Source: Sclerodactyla briareus
Taxonomy: Eukaryota; Echinodermata; Holothuroidea; Dendrochirotida; Sclerodactylidae
DNA length: 64,000 bases
Reading direction: 5' to 3'
Assembly: GCA_026419785.1 (NCBI GenBank)
Contig: JAODTK010005806.1
Coordinates: 1 to 64,000, forward strand
The notes under the pieces are model-generated. The model saw only the letters and a program-made list of their open reading frames with translations, ran no database searches and was not told the origin of the DNA. Both the position numbers and the translations under genes were made by a program. Of this stretch, positions 25,064 through 37,927 are shown piece by piece (position 1 is the first letter of the stretch; each line of letters opens with the position of its first letter).

Positions 25064-26860
25064 CCTGGACTGACACACGTTAATTGCAGCACCATGTTCT
25101 CCTCCTTTCTGGCCTCATACCCAGTGATGACGTCACAGGCACCGCCGGGGCAGACTGTGGATAACCTCTGACATCTTAGCCAAGGTTATGTGAGGCTACC
25201 TCGCGATCTTCTCCCTGACCAGAATTCATTGTTTTCACCGCAGCTCCAGTTTCACCGTGGGCTGACCTCTGCCCAGTTTCGGAGTGGAAACCCGACTTGG
25301 GGATTATCGTCTTCGGTCTGGGGTGCCTCGGTTAAGGATATTTCCAGACCTTACCAGCTAGTTAACCAATTTGAATACAGTGTTGGTAGCACTAATAGCA
25401 CTATCGTAGAGTCACCGCATCCATCATCTCACCCCAGGCGTCACGTACCCCAGTCTCTAACTCTACCACATACGGCACATATGAGGTGTCCTTTCTCGAG
25501 CCGTATCCATCTTTGCATTCCTATCTCTATTTAACCAGGCTTTCTTGTTGGAAGATTGAGTGGGGTGTAAATGTTGAATCTTGTTTCTGGGTATTTGCAA
25601 ACCGTCTATCTGTGGGTTGAAGCACCTCTACTGAGGCATCCTAGACTTGAATTATAATAGCAAATCTCGTATTGGGAGATACACTGGGTTATGAATTTTA
25701 ATATCCTGTTCTTTCCGTTGTTAAAAATTCTTCCGGATTTCCACAACAGGGATGAACGGAAGATAGCAATCTCAATATAAGAACTGGTATCAGACATGAA
25801 TGATAATAGCATCTCAAATATAACTGGTACGAATGGTTTAAATGATGATATAACATACTGGGAGTTTATCAGACTTGACTGATATGCAATCTCTCATAGA
25901 TAAAACTGGTATCATACCTGATGATAATAGCCATCTCAAATATAACTGGTACGAATGGTTTATAAGGAATGATACTAGCATTACTACTGGTTATAACTCA
26001 GGCTTGAATGAAGAGCAATCTCAGATATAACGGGTATCAACTGAATGCTAATATAGCAATCTCGAAATAAAATGGTAGCATGGTTTATAAGGAATGATAT
26101 TAGACATTACTTTACTGCGTTTTATATCCGACTTGACTGGATATAGCAATCTCAGAGATAATGGTATCAGACATGAATGAATAATAGCAATCTCAGAATA
26201 TAAGAACTCACTGGTACGAATGGTTTATAAGGAATTATACTAGACATTACTGAGTTTATCAGGCTTGAATGAAGATGCAATCTCAGAGATAACTGGTATC
26301 AGACATGAATGATAATAGCAATCAATCTCAGAAATATAACTGGTACGAATGGTTTATAAGGAATGATACTAACATTACTGATTGTGAGCAGGTCGTTGAA
26401 TGAGATACAATTCTCAGAGATAACTGGTATCAGACATGAATGATAATAGCACTCTCAGAATATAACTGGTACAATGGGTTTAGAGGATGATACTAGACAT
26501 TACTGAGTTTATCAGAGTAGAATGAAGATAGCAGTCTCAGAAATATAACTGGTATGAATGATCTATAAAGGATACTGTCCATTGCTCTGGTTGCTATGGC
26601 TACCTCTGACTTCCTTCAGCCAATCATTAAGCTGCTGCAGCTTCATTTCGGTGCGTGCTCCCGTCGTATTTCGGGCTCCCCCCCACAGAGGTCCCTATCT
26701 GCCTCCTCGGTATAGGGCAAGGTACAATCCTGGTTTTCTAATACCTCTCTTCCAACAAACGTGTGATCATATTTTTCGAACTGTTCCCCTCATGTGCACT
26801 TGCTGTTGATTTATTGGCTATAAATGCTGTTTGATCGGCAATAATCAATCAATACAATCC
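25064..26860 (+). mobile_element. Possible non-autonomous element with internal 125-bp array
   Basis: A unique head (25064-25600) with an unrecognised 114-codon frame is followed by an array of ~125-bp units (25640-26560). A tail follows, ending 'cggcaataatcaatcaatac' at about 26838-26858, a tetranucleotide-type end like those of non-LTR elements. The head/array/tail layout suggests a non-autonomous retroelement. No reverse transcriptase is present. Confidence 0.35.
25640..26560. repeat. Tandem array, unit about 125 bp
   Basis: 'ataactggtacgaatggttt' recurs near 25822, 25945, 26070, 26209, 26338 and 26464. The words 'actgagtttatcag.cttgaatga', 'agcaatctcagag' and 'ggtatcagacatgaatgata' lie in between. 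Two sub-units (ggtacgaat and ggtatcaga types) alternate, so a ~60-bp ancestral unit is possible. Confidence 0.75.
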
Positions 26861-26933
26861 AGAAGGAAGAAAGGGATTGTCGCCTGCCTCAGAACTGTTG
26901 GTTGCTGTTGTTGATTCCTTGTTTCCTGGCGAT

Positions 26934-27247
26934 AAGCCAATTTTGGGTACAGTTTAATGAGATGATAATGAATTGTGTCGAAGGTCATTGGAACAACTGC
27001 CGTTCGCACTTTGACGTACACATGGTTCAAAAGACTTTTGAAACTCCCCAAAATATCCTCCAACACAAAACTTCACAGATTGCCCTCCCCGACTTAGGAA
27101 CATAGCATCCAAACTGGGATGAATTGGTTGGTTTTCAAATAGGTTACAGTTCCAAAATGACCCTAACTATCTCACTATGGGGGATGTCCTCTCTTCCCCC
27201 AAATGTTCAATGGTGAGCATCCACTTACACCACGAACTTCTTATTTA
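26934..27247 (+). mobile_element. MITE-like element, copy C
   Basis: It begins 'aagccaattttgggtacag', continues 'tttaatgagatgataatgaa' and 'gtgtcgaaggtcattgg', and ends 'ggtgagcatcc...cacgaacttcttatt'. The end, reversed, gives AATAAGAAGTTCGTGGT, which resembles the beginning (AATAAGCCAGTTCG in the family). It is about 314 bp, similar to copy D. Confidence 0.5.
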
Positions 27248-27249
27248 CC

Positions 27250-28270
27250 CAAGTCAGAAAGGCCAATCTGTGTCTGCTTTTTGACATAGACAACGCTATT
27301 AGGATCAATGTCTTGAAAACTTCTTTCCTCCCTGATCAGAGGAATGCACTCATTTCTCACACAGTGCGTCACATTTTTGGTCTAAAATCATGGCCGTTCC
27401 TATTTCTCAGTATTATACACACATGGTAACCTTCCGGCTTAAACTTTATGGCAAACCCCCATCAATTCTTTTGATTAATATAGGCTAAATATGGTGAGAG
27501 ATGAAAGTGTACAGATCACCCGACTTTTCAGAGAATGACTCCAAACTTTGATTGATTGACCCCAATTTGTCTATCTTGTGTAAAAGTACTCTGCTCGTTT
27601 CGCACACAGTGTTCTAAACATTTGATTGTAGTCTTGGTGTTCTCCCTACCCGAATATGAAACATAAACTGGACCCCTCATTGCATTCAGGTGCTCTAACT
27701 ACTTGACAATGTGATATAATTGTTGAAACCAGTAATGTAGCCATAAATGGAAGATTCAATTCGTTGCAGAGTGGGTTGAACCGCTCCAGGATTGAAGATA
27801 TTGAATAAATAGAGTGGAACATAGTTCCCACTCCCCAGTGTTCTCTTCTGGTGCACCTGCAGGCCGGGGATGGAGGGTGGGGGGGAGGGTGCACGAACAA
27901 ATGCCCCAGTATGTTCACTTCACTTCCCGTCTGCTCACTGAACTGTGAATGGTTGATGGAATAAACTGACTGGCAGTCAATAGGCCAATTTGCTGCCGCT
28001 ATTTGTTCAAGAGCTGCGTCCCTGAACTTTATCTGGAAAAGATGTACGTGGAGACACCAGGGGATTATTGGGGAGGGCTGCCACAGGCAGCCAACTAATT
28101 ATCTCCAAGGAGACAGCTCATTATAGACCAAATTTCCTGGGCTGGGCATTGATTGTGGCCAGATCTTGATGTGGCCCCTATTCTTCCCATCCAATTGAGT
28201 ATGGTAGTGACCCTAGGTAAAACCACTCCTGTATGGGCGTCAATCATTCTAGCAGATTGTGACAGGAAAG
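27250..28270. other. No gene recognised
   Basis: There is no splice-supported reading. A G-rich run lies at about 27871-27885. Nothing further is supported. Confidence 0.35.
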
Positions 28271-28606
28271 CCAGTTTAGAGTTTCATTTAATGAGATTGA
28301 ACTGATTGTGTCGGACCGTCATCGGGGAATGACCGGTAGTTTGACGTTGAACGACAGTGTGCGAGAACGTCTTTTGAGACTCCCCTGCCGAAAATTACAA
28401 ATCCTACAACCAACTTCACAAACATATTTCCCCCCATATTTATATCAACATAACATCCGAAAACATGATGAAATGGTAGCGTTTTCAAATAGTGGTAACA
28501 GTCTAATAAATAAGCCGAACGATTTGGCTATGGGGCATCTACCTGAGACTCGTCTATTCCTCCAACTGTTCTGTGGTGAACAGCGCACTTAGAACTACGA
28601 ACTGGC
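28270..28606 (+). mobile_element. MITE-like element, copy D with terminal inverted repeats
   Basis: The start GCCAGTTTAGAGTTTCA faces, at the other end and reversed, GCCAGTTCGTAGTTCTA: imperfect terminal inverted repeats of about 14 bp. Internal words 'ttaatgagattgaactgatt', 'ggggaatgaccgg' and 'tttgacgttgaacg' are shared with copies A-C. The length is 337 bp and it has no coding capacity. It is the best delimited copy of the family. Confidence 0.6.
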
Positions 28607-29296
28607 ATATATTACTGACCTTGCAGGAAACCGTAGCCCGTAAACTTTGACTCCTTGATGGCGGGAAACCACGGCCATGAGACACCTTTTGATGAATGGC
28701 CGCTGTGGTCTGTTAAAGACAGGATACTCCACTTGTCAGCATTCATGGGAAGCATTCGATTATACGGCTAAGCGATCGCTCTGTTTGGGTGCAAAACAAG
28801 TCATATGACTAGTCCCCCAAGCCATTGTCTCGCGAGACTATTTTGTAGATGAGACCTTGTTCAGTAATCTAATAGCCCGATTGGGGGTATGAGCCATACC
28901 GGTGATCAATGGTATGCAATGGGGAATAAACCATTCACACATGAAAAACCAATTCTTGCTCACGCAGGCAATACTGCATGTGATAATGGTCTGTGAAAAT
29001 AAAACATCTAACAGTCTCAGTTTCAGATCGTGAAACCTTGACAGGGCGCTAAAAACTTCTGTTTGAAGGTTATTCAATTCCAAAGCCCCGTCTTCAGTCA
29101 TCGTCAATACATTCCATGTATAACCAATATACTGTGGTCCAAACGTTGTGCATTTTCGGAACATAATCATTTCAATTCCCCAACATTGTATAAATGACAA
29201 AAATATAAACAATCTAATAATAATTTTCCATTGTGGACATAGGAAGCAGATTCTTCTCTTCGGAAGTATCTGAAATAGAAAATTCCTGTACTTACC
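28606..29296. other. Region downstream of the last recognised CEP164 exon
   Basis: The final CEP164 tail exon was expected here or further left, but I could not recognise it. A 124-codon minus-strand frame at 28838-29212 has no CEP164 resemblance. It may be intron or a diverged exon. Confidence 0.3.
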
Positions 29297-29563
29297 ACCC
29301 CCAAAGTAAGACTTTGTCCATTTCCTTTCTATACTGGACTCGTCGGCATCTCGGGCGCGGGCGGGAGTCTAACTGCTGGCAATGGGCAGTGTGGTTGGTG
29401 TGGTGTAGATCATGTGACCTGGTGGGTACCAGCTCCCATGGGTTTTGATCGTGACCGTGGGTATAATACTCATGAGGTGCTTGAATAGGAGTATGTGCTG
29501 GAGGTGGTGGCGCATAACCATATGGTCTCCCATAGCTGTACCCAGTTGGGGGGTAGCCAATTC
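29296..29563 (-). CDS. CEP164: CEP164 exon: C-terminal region with W-R/K-K-Y/F block
   Basis: The acceptor is TCTTCAATCACAG and the donor G|GTAAGT. It reads GIGYPPTGYSYGRPYGYAPP and TPIQAPHEYYTHGHDQNPWE, shifts one frame, then reads GHMIYTTPTTLPIASS. After an in-frame TAG (29369-29371) it continues in the same frame as RDADESSIERKWTKSYFGG. The last block matches the DDFLLEKWRKYFPSG-type segment of CEP164. Downstream, the remaining conserved tail was not located. Confidence 0.75.
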
Positions 29564-32500
29564 CTGTGATTGAAGAACGAAATTGAAATAAAATCAAACT
29601 GTTCATGGGAAATTATCATCAAACTAAATACTACAAATTCTTCTTAAATCTTACTTATAAGCTGGGGAAATTGGGGCCTCTGGTGCGATAACAGACAGAA
29701 TGTAGGTTCCTCCATGGGTTAACTGAAATGCTATAACATCGACTGAATTAGTAGATTTAGATGCGTCGGTGGGGTATGAAAATATGAAGCGTGTCTAACA
29801 GCATGCTTACCATCATATCTTTACATTAAGTTACAGTTTCCGGCTGCGGTCATGTACTCATCGTGTCTGCCTGTCGTCGGTTCCTTATTTCAAACCATAT
29901 GAGACATTAGTCCAGAACTTGTAGGAGCAGTGAGGGTTGTGATCCTTCACTGAAGGCAATTTTATGAACTGTGTATGCTAATTAGATAGGGCCCATTTGC
30001 ATAAATTGGTAGTTAAAAAAATCGTCAACATCGCTGGAGATTTTCATGAGAATCTTACAATATTCAACGTAACATGGCAAATCTTTGCAGGCCTTTCCTA
30101 GTCATCAGAAATCCAGTATCAGACTAATTTGCATAATTCCTGCGATTAACAAACCCTTGATTCACAGGAATGTTGACTACACGTAGTTAACAATTGGCAA
30201 AAATGTTGGAAGGTCATTTTGAGGGTCATCAGAGGTCTCTAAATGTCAACTATTAAACATGTTTAATGTATTGGCCTGTAGCTACGAAGACATTAAGAAT
30301 CTAGGAATGCTTGTTTCAGATATGCACACTGCCACTGAGGATGCTCCCCATTCGAAGGCCTGGTTGGGTGGCCGATAGGGATAAGCACCTACTCTCAGCT
30401 GCCAATCCTACACCAGGCACTGGGGTTAAGCCTTCCGGCAGCTGGTTCTGATGGGCTATCATGGCACATTCCTGGTCACTATTTTTCTCCCCCCTCCCCT
30501 CTCCCAGACTCTGGCCAGAGCAATTGTCGTTTATGCCTGGTGTCGGTTCCCATTGGTTCAACATGGACATGTCGGGTCACTGCAGTGGATTTCCTCCCCT
30601 CACCCTAAACTCACCAGTTGGCTCGAGCACTGTGGTTTTGCCCTGGCGGTGGGTTCCTGATTGGGTCTCATGGTTATGCTGGTGTCGCTGCCGTTTTCCC
30701 CTTCCCTCCGTTCCCATAAACTCCACCCGACCTTTTTGCCATAGCACTGTGGTTTTGTGCTCACTGGTGGTGTTTCTTATGTTCCAACATGACATGTTAC
30801 ATCATTTGTTTCCCCTCCCCCCTCCCTCAAAACTCCCCCCATTGGCCAGAGGGTACTGTGCTCTGCCCCGTTGGTGGGTTCTTATGTGTTGTTCGAACGA
30901 ATGCGCATGTCTGGTCACTGCCATTAGTGCCTCTGCACCCCCCAAGGCCCCCTGAACTTCACCTTGTGGTCCGAAGCCTTGGTTCTGCACGTGGAGAGTG
31001 TCTGATTGTCAACATGGTCATGATGTCTGGTCACGCTGTTTCCCCTTCCCCTCTGAACTCGACCCAGTGCCACTTTCAATGTGTGTTGGCGTACCCGGTG
31101 GTAGGGTTTCGGACTTGGTGCTTCGACATTGGACATCGTCCGCGGCATCGCTGCTGTTGCCCCCCCCACTCTCCCTCAAACTCACCCGTTGGCCCAGAGT
31201 ACTGTGGTTCTGCCCTGGTGGTGGTTTTCGGATGGTCAACTGCCCATGTCTGGTCACTCTGGCCGTGCCCTCCCCCCCCCCCCCCCCTGAACTCACCTGT
31301 TGGTCAGAGCACTGTGGTTCTGCCCCGTGGTAGGTTCTGATGTTCACCTGTCAGTCCTGGTCCTGCTGTTTCCACCATTCCCCCCTCTGAACTCACCCAT
31401 TGGCCAGAGTACTGTGGTTCTGCCCCGTTGTGGGTGTCTGAGGTCGCCATGGACAATGTACCGTCGCTGCTGTTCCCCCCCCCCTCATCCCATAAACTCA
31501 CCCGTTTGCCCATAGACTGTGGTTCTGCCCTGGTGGTGGTTTCTGATGGTTCAACATGCCCATGTCTGGTTCACTGGCCGTTGCCCTCCCCCCCCCCTCT
31601 CTGACTCAACCTGTTGGTCAGAGCCTGTGGTTCCGCCCTGGCGTGGTCTCTGATGGTTCCACATGGTCCTGTCTGGTCACTGCCTTAAGCCCCCTCCCCC
31701 CCTCTGACCACCTGTTGGCCAAGCACTGTGGTTTTTGCCCCTGATTGGGGTTTTCTGATGGTTTTCAAATGGACATGTCTATCACTGCTTTTCCCCCTCC
31801 CCCCCCCCCCCCCTCTGAACTCACCCGTGGCCAGAATACTGTGGTTCTGCCCCGGTGGTGGGTCGATGGTTCAACATGGCATGTTCTTGTCCATGGGCTA
31901 GTTTCGCTTCCGTTCCCCCCCCCCCCCCCCATAAACCAACCCATTGGCCAGAAGACTGTGGTTCTGCCCCGTGGTGGTTTCTGATGGTTCAACATGGTCA
32001 TGTCTGGTCACTGCCGTTAAGCCCCCCGCGGTTCCCTCCCCCCGCCCATGACCCACCCATTGCCAGATTCGTGTGGTTACTCTGCCCTGCGTTGGGGGGT
32101 TGGGGGGGGGGGGGAGGGGGGGGGGGCAAGTTCTGATGGTTCAAGCATGGTCCATTACTCTGGAGCTGCTCATTCATGTCCTGTTCAGGGAGGATGTGAT
32201 TTGTTCTCAGGTCCTGGCTGCTACCGGGGCGCGGCTACGTGGTGACCGAGGGTGGGCAGCGGCGGTGTGGTCGTCGTTGTGTGTGTGGTTGCGACGTCAG
32301 TGGCATCTACCAGCTTAGACTGGGCTTTGAGAGGTAAATCTATCAAGAGAATTGGAGGTTGTTGGCTCATTTCTCTTACATGGTCATAGTCCTTTCGTTA
32401 ACAGCTCCATTCAGTCCTTTTGAATATTCCTGAGAAATAAGCATCAATGATATTGAAAATTAATGCCAAGTTCGATACCTCAATCTACAAAGATGAACTT

Positions 32501-35500
32501 CAGTCAAACTACAGCACTAAAATCATTTCTAATTCCTTGAATAAAAGGGTGATCAGCCACCAATGTTAAACAGAGAACGCCAGCCGCAACAAATATATGT
32601 TTTGTGCCACAGGAACCTATTCCACGAAATTTACGAATTTTGACCTAAAACTATGTTTTTCCAGGCCTCGAATTAAAATTTGGGAGGGGCAAGGCAATTT
32701 TTCTGAGGGCAATGTAAAAATTGCCTTCGTTACATTCAAAATGGCAGGGCACCAAGGCAATTTAGAAGAATTTTTGAGGGCAGCAAGGCAATCTGAAAGA
32801 AGACAAGGGCAAGAATGCAAATTTGAGATTCAGCAAAACGTTTATGTAACCATGTAACCTCTCATCATACAGCCAATACTAGCTAGCCGCGCGAGGCTCT
32901 GTGTATTCCTGTCGTCGGCAACCTCTCTATTTTGACAATGGTTTTTTCACCTCGTATAATTTCCTCTAGATACCCAAAGAACATTTTTCATATTTTTCCA
33001 TGAAAAAAACAAATGTCCTTTCTGGCAAGATATCTCATTCACGCGTATCATGTAGGACTACCGCTATATTGCAAATTTAATAAATGTGATGTGGAATTCG
33101 TCGCTGCGAAGAACTCAGAGCAAGTACAATCATAACAGTTAATCAACCTCAACCCCCACACACCGACCTACGACCGTACAAGCCTACTTCTCGAGCGCTA
33201 GAGTTTTGTGCAGTTCACTGATGATTTGTGGAACCGGTATTACCGATGCACTGGCACCGCTATCGGTCATTTCACTCTCACCTTGTATACCTCCTCCTTG
33301 CTCTTTTGCACTATTTCAAAATATCCTGTCTGACTCTTAAACCCTTTTCAGTGTTCAAATGTCTTTATTATCTACAGTGTTCACAGAGTATGGAAGGAAT
33401 GAAATATATACTCTGTTTTACCGGCTATGCCTGCGACCCCACTCTATATACGTCAATGCAATTACCACTTGCCTGCAGTTCTGTATTAAAAAGCCTTTAG
33501 TTCGCGGACTAGTAAGGGTTTTTTTTTGGTTTACCCACTGTGACGCTAGAATCTGCCGCCACTAATCAAGAAGTGGTAATTCTATCATATGTTTAAACTA
33601 ACCAATGACAACACGCTCTGGCACTGGGCCTGCAATGTCGATGCATTGCTGTAGCGAACTTTGATTGTATATTTTGGCGAAATTCCCATGTTGAGTTTGA
33701 TAGAAAATCATTGTACCGTATAGTGATGTAAATTATGTTACTTACTTAGCCGCCACGGTGCCATTCATACTGCCGTTTTGATGGTTTAGTAGTGTGGGCA
33801 GCGCCGGTTCCGCCAGGCCTGGGTTAACGTTAATTATGCAGTTTATCTATTGATTCCGGAAATGGGGAAAACCATGACACTTTTACATGCAATGGGCCTG
33901 ATGATCCACAGAACCTTTCAGAAGTTGCTGTATGGTCCTATCGCTATTTTTGAGAGGGGGAGGGCTAGGGCACCGACGGCAGGAGCAATTAGGGCAATGG
34001 CAGTCGCTGCCCCGTCGGTTAAGCTTGAAATGTAAGGGCATCTCGGCAAATTGTGGCAGGCACCGACGGCGATTTGCCGTCGATGCCAGTGGTTAATCGG
34101 AGGCTGATTGTTTTCAACAGATTTTTTTTCAATTGTAGTTTTTGACAATCAGTCAATACAATAAATTACTACAGTGTGGGTTAGCTTAGTGGCTGGGAAA
34201 GGGGACATGAAATAAAGGCTGAAGGAACTTTAACATCTCATTGTCGTTAACGCGAAGGCGTCATACACAGAATTCATTAGTGAGCCCTATCATGACCTTC
34301 CATATAGTCAGTGGGATTGCCTAGCAATAAACAACTTTTTCATACCGTTCAGAGTTTCACCAAAATCTTCATGATATAAATGACCCAATTTACGTCATTC
34401 CTAAGAAGGTCCTGAATATTCAGAATTGTAACTGGCACCCACTATTACAGAATATCCAGTGGACTCCAGGGATTTGATGGATTTAGTCCGTATTCACTGT
34501 GTAATATTACCATGATGCAATCTCATTGGCCAAGTGCGTAAATGCCACAAGCCAATCAGTTCAATCAAATCTGTTCGTCATTGACCCTGCTGTGGTCATG
34601 CTTAGTGGTGTCGTTGAGAAAGCTCATATGCGTACAAATGATTGCATATCAATGAAAGAATTCTACAGAATGTTTTGTTCGTACAATGCTGAATATTCAA
34701 AGAACTTCTCAAGGCAATGACGTGATTGGGCATTTATATCATGAAGGGTAGGGTAGTGACTCTAGGGGTGTGTGCAGTGGGAAGGCAAAAAAAGGTGTGC
34801 TCAGAAAAACCAAATCGAAAATCTTGACAAGACAAACAAGGGTCATGTGGGAGCAAAAGATCTCCAATTAGACTATATACAGGAAGCATCTGTCACAATA
34901 ACAGCAATAAATAACAGCTGAAAGCTTGCATAGCGCATTTCACTCTGTAGACATGAATGATGAGGAAACCTCTGGCCAGATACACCATTCCAATGTATTC
35001 AAACTCATTGAGTGCCCTGGGGGACTAAGGCTAGGATTCCACTGTTATGTATGCAGAAGGGTACGCAGTGAATTCACATGAGATGAGATGGGACCAGTGT
35101 GTGTCTGAAAAATCTTTAGTTCATAAAGGCAGATATTGGTTCCACAGAGGCCAGAAAAAAAATCTAACTGAAGCAAACCAAACACTGAATAGGAGAAACA
35201 AGCCACATGTGCGAAAGCGTATACGGATGCATATACGGCCAAATGAATTCTATGGATCACCATCCTCCAAAAAAAACAATTCACGACAATATGCATGGCC
35301 TGTGGGCATGGGCTTTCGTCATAAACTTATGGTATGTACTTATAAGTATGTGATTTTCACAGCCATCCCGGGCACGCATACGCAACAATGAGATCCCGCC
35401 TCAGCTACGTTAGGCCTATGGTACTGTAAACGAGGGTGTGAAGGTTGGTAGGGTGGTAGCAAGGGTGGGATAATTTGTCAGCTTAGACTGGGGATTGGAT

Positions 35501-37895
35501 GGTAGCACCACACAAAGAAATTGTGAGCTTTGATACTCAAAACAAGAAAATCAACGAAAGAAGCTCTCTGACGTCTTTCCCTTGCCGGCCCCTCTCGGTG
35601 GGTCCTTGACCTGATCGGGCAGGATTTGTCCCACACGATGTGGAAGCACCAGTTGTTCATGGCAAACACACTTACCATGGTTGGGGCAACCGGACTGGTC
35701 ACTGAGGCTACTACTTGGTCAGAGTCACTCAGAGAGAGGTTCGTTCCCTGGGTTCCTCCCTGGCCCGGGAAGCGGGATGTATTCTTCCTTGTCCTAGGTA
35801 AGAGAAGACAGGAATGTTGAGTCTATAGAGAATGAAATGTCACCCATACTAGCCGAACCCACTTTCAAATCAAGGTCTCTCAAAGATGGGGGTTGGTCAC
35901 CGAATCGCAGTGCGAATTTGTCTAGATCATCAATACGGGGTATTATGGTCATATGATGAGCCATGCACAAAATTAGTTCCTGTACACTGAGGGCGGACGA
36001 TTATTTCTTTTCAAGCAGACACGTTCCTCATTTGCAGGTGATGCCAAGTGACAATTTGGTCTTTTGAATATATTTACAAAGGGTTGGGGACCAGAGTACG
36101 TCTGTTAGAATTTCTTTTTTAACTATTATGATTGAGAGATATATGTCAATGCAGAAATTGAATCCGGTGCAATTAGGACGATTTTTGCGGTGATGCCATG
36201 CAAAAGGCAGTGTCGATTATATGACGGGGGCTCCAACACAGTTCCTCATTTGTAAGGTCAACATATATACAGCTCAAAGGCAGATGATCCCTGATAATTA
36301 GATTTTGACCGAGTGGTTGGGCACAGTGGTAGAGCCTCGCTTCCCACCCGGGGACCGTTGTAGATATCCTGGTCGGGTCATACCAAAGACTTCAAAAATT
36401 GTAACTGTTGCCTTCTCGCTGATGCTCAGCACAAGGGTTTGAAGCATGGACATATGAGGGGTAGGCAATTCGCAAACACATCAGGTATGCCAAAGAGGCA
36501 TTGCCTCTTCCGTTTGGTACCTGGTGAGGGATTGCAGCTGACAATAGGTGGTTTGCAGTACCCAGGTCTGCATCCTTGCTGGGCTTGGAATAGGTCCGAT
36601 CCTCTGTCCGGCAAGTATAACCCCCCAAAAAATCATAAAAAAAAGATAGATGCTTTGTCGTAAATTGTTTGCCAGTAAAAGCAAGCCTAATTACTCGCGT
36701 CTCTTGTCAAATAACAAACACTGCAGGGATATTAGACCTTCTATAGCTTGCAAGAGAATGTACCTTGGGGTCAAGGGTAGCAGTAGTGAACTCAAAGAGC
36801 ACATAGTAACGCAACGCACAGCTAGTTGTCAAATTTCATACTGAAATTGGATGAAAACTCACAGAACTGTCCAGGAGAGTTGACCTTACCTCTGCACGGA
36901 GTGACCTCTTGAGCTTCTTTACGTGCTGTTCCTTCTCCCGTAGCATCCTCCTGCTAGACGTCACGTTCAGCAGAGCCTTGTCCAACTCCAGGGCCTCCTG
37001 TGGAAACGAAAATGTGTCAGGGCAGAAAAATGGAATGGCACGCAAAATCATCCATGACAGAAGTGCATTTTAATAGGAAACAGAGAACATTTGCAGGGTA
37101 GTACTAGTATGACATCATTTATCATTGCGCGATGAGATGCTTTCGTTGTCGGTCTGCGCAACCATATGCAAACTTTGGATAGCCTCTTATGCCGTAACGG
37201 GGAAAAGTAGCATGAACTTCAGGGTTTTGGACTGAAAAATTTACTTCTCTAAGCTAGAGCTAGCTATTCTATTAGCCCCATGTACAACTCTGCAATTTTC
37301 CTTTACCTTCCGTACACACCCTGCAGGTTTGGAACATATTAATCGAAGACCAGTACAAGTAAGAGTTGCCCCAAAACAAAACACAGACAGTCGTGTGGCC
37401 TGGACAATTTGTGATTAGTGGCAAAATATTATACAGATGTTGGATTTTGAATATGAGTATGTAATAAAAATTGTCTTGAGGTCAAGAAAGTCGGCACAAT
37501 TCTATTAAACGAGGTAAATCTGAGTTGAAAGATCTGTGTCATGTGATAAGGCATGCTAATGAGGTGATAGGAATAATATCAGGTGTCATATAGGGACTTT
37601 GAATTCACATCATGCACAACCTTTTGTGATTCCAGAATATGTGTCACCGTCTGCAAACTTAGCCCCAATACCAGCCACCTTCTGACAATGTTTCTTGTCA
37701 GTTGCCACATCTTACTCATGTATGGTGAGGTGTTGAGGGGGGTGGTGGCATTGGGAATGGGGGGTGCATGACAAATGCAGTACATGATGGCTTGCACAGT
37801 CTCTCCAATACCAGCCAACACAGACACTGTTCCTCGTATTGTAACCGCCTCTGATCACATTCCACTTCAGTCAAAGCAGGGTAATGCAGAGAGAT

Positions 37896-37927
<32 letters not shown>

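Noticed and set aside
28838-29212. Final CEP164 exon
   Set aside because: The 124-codon frame lacks the expected helix with adjacent Asn-Arg-Arg/Gln-Trp-Leu-type residues, and no good acceptor sits at its start.
30461-31340. Several long overlapping frames of 80-183 codons on both strands
   Set aside because: They arise from the C-rich ~110-bp array. Prolines and glycines come from poly-C/G, and the same unit is read in different frames.
32597-32857. 86-codon plus-strand frame with GQGNFSEGN-like repeats
   Set aside because: The composition follows a GGGCAA-rich repeat, and its start is a reversed R2 fragment. No splice support.
35047-35391. 114-codon plus-strand frame rich in Arg/Lys
   Set aside because: It lies wholly within the TIR-bounded element, with no transposase-like motif.
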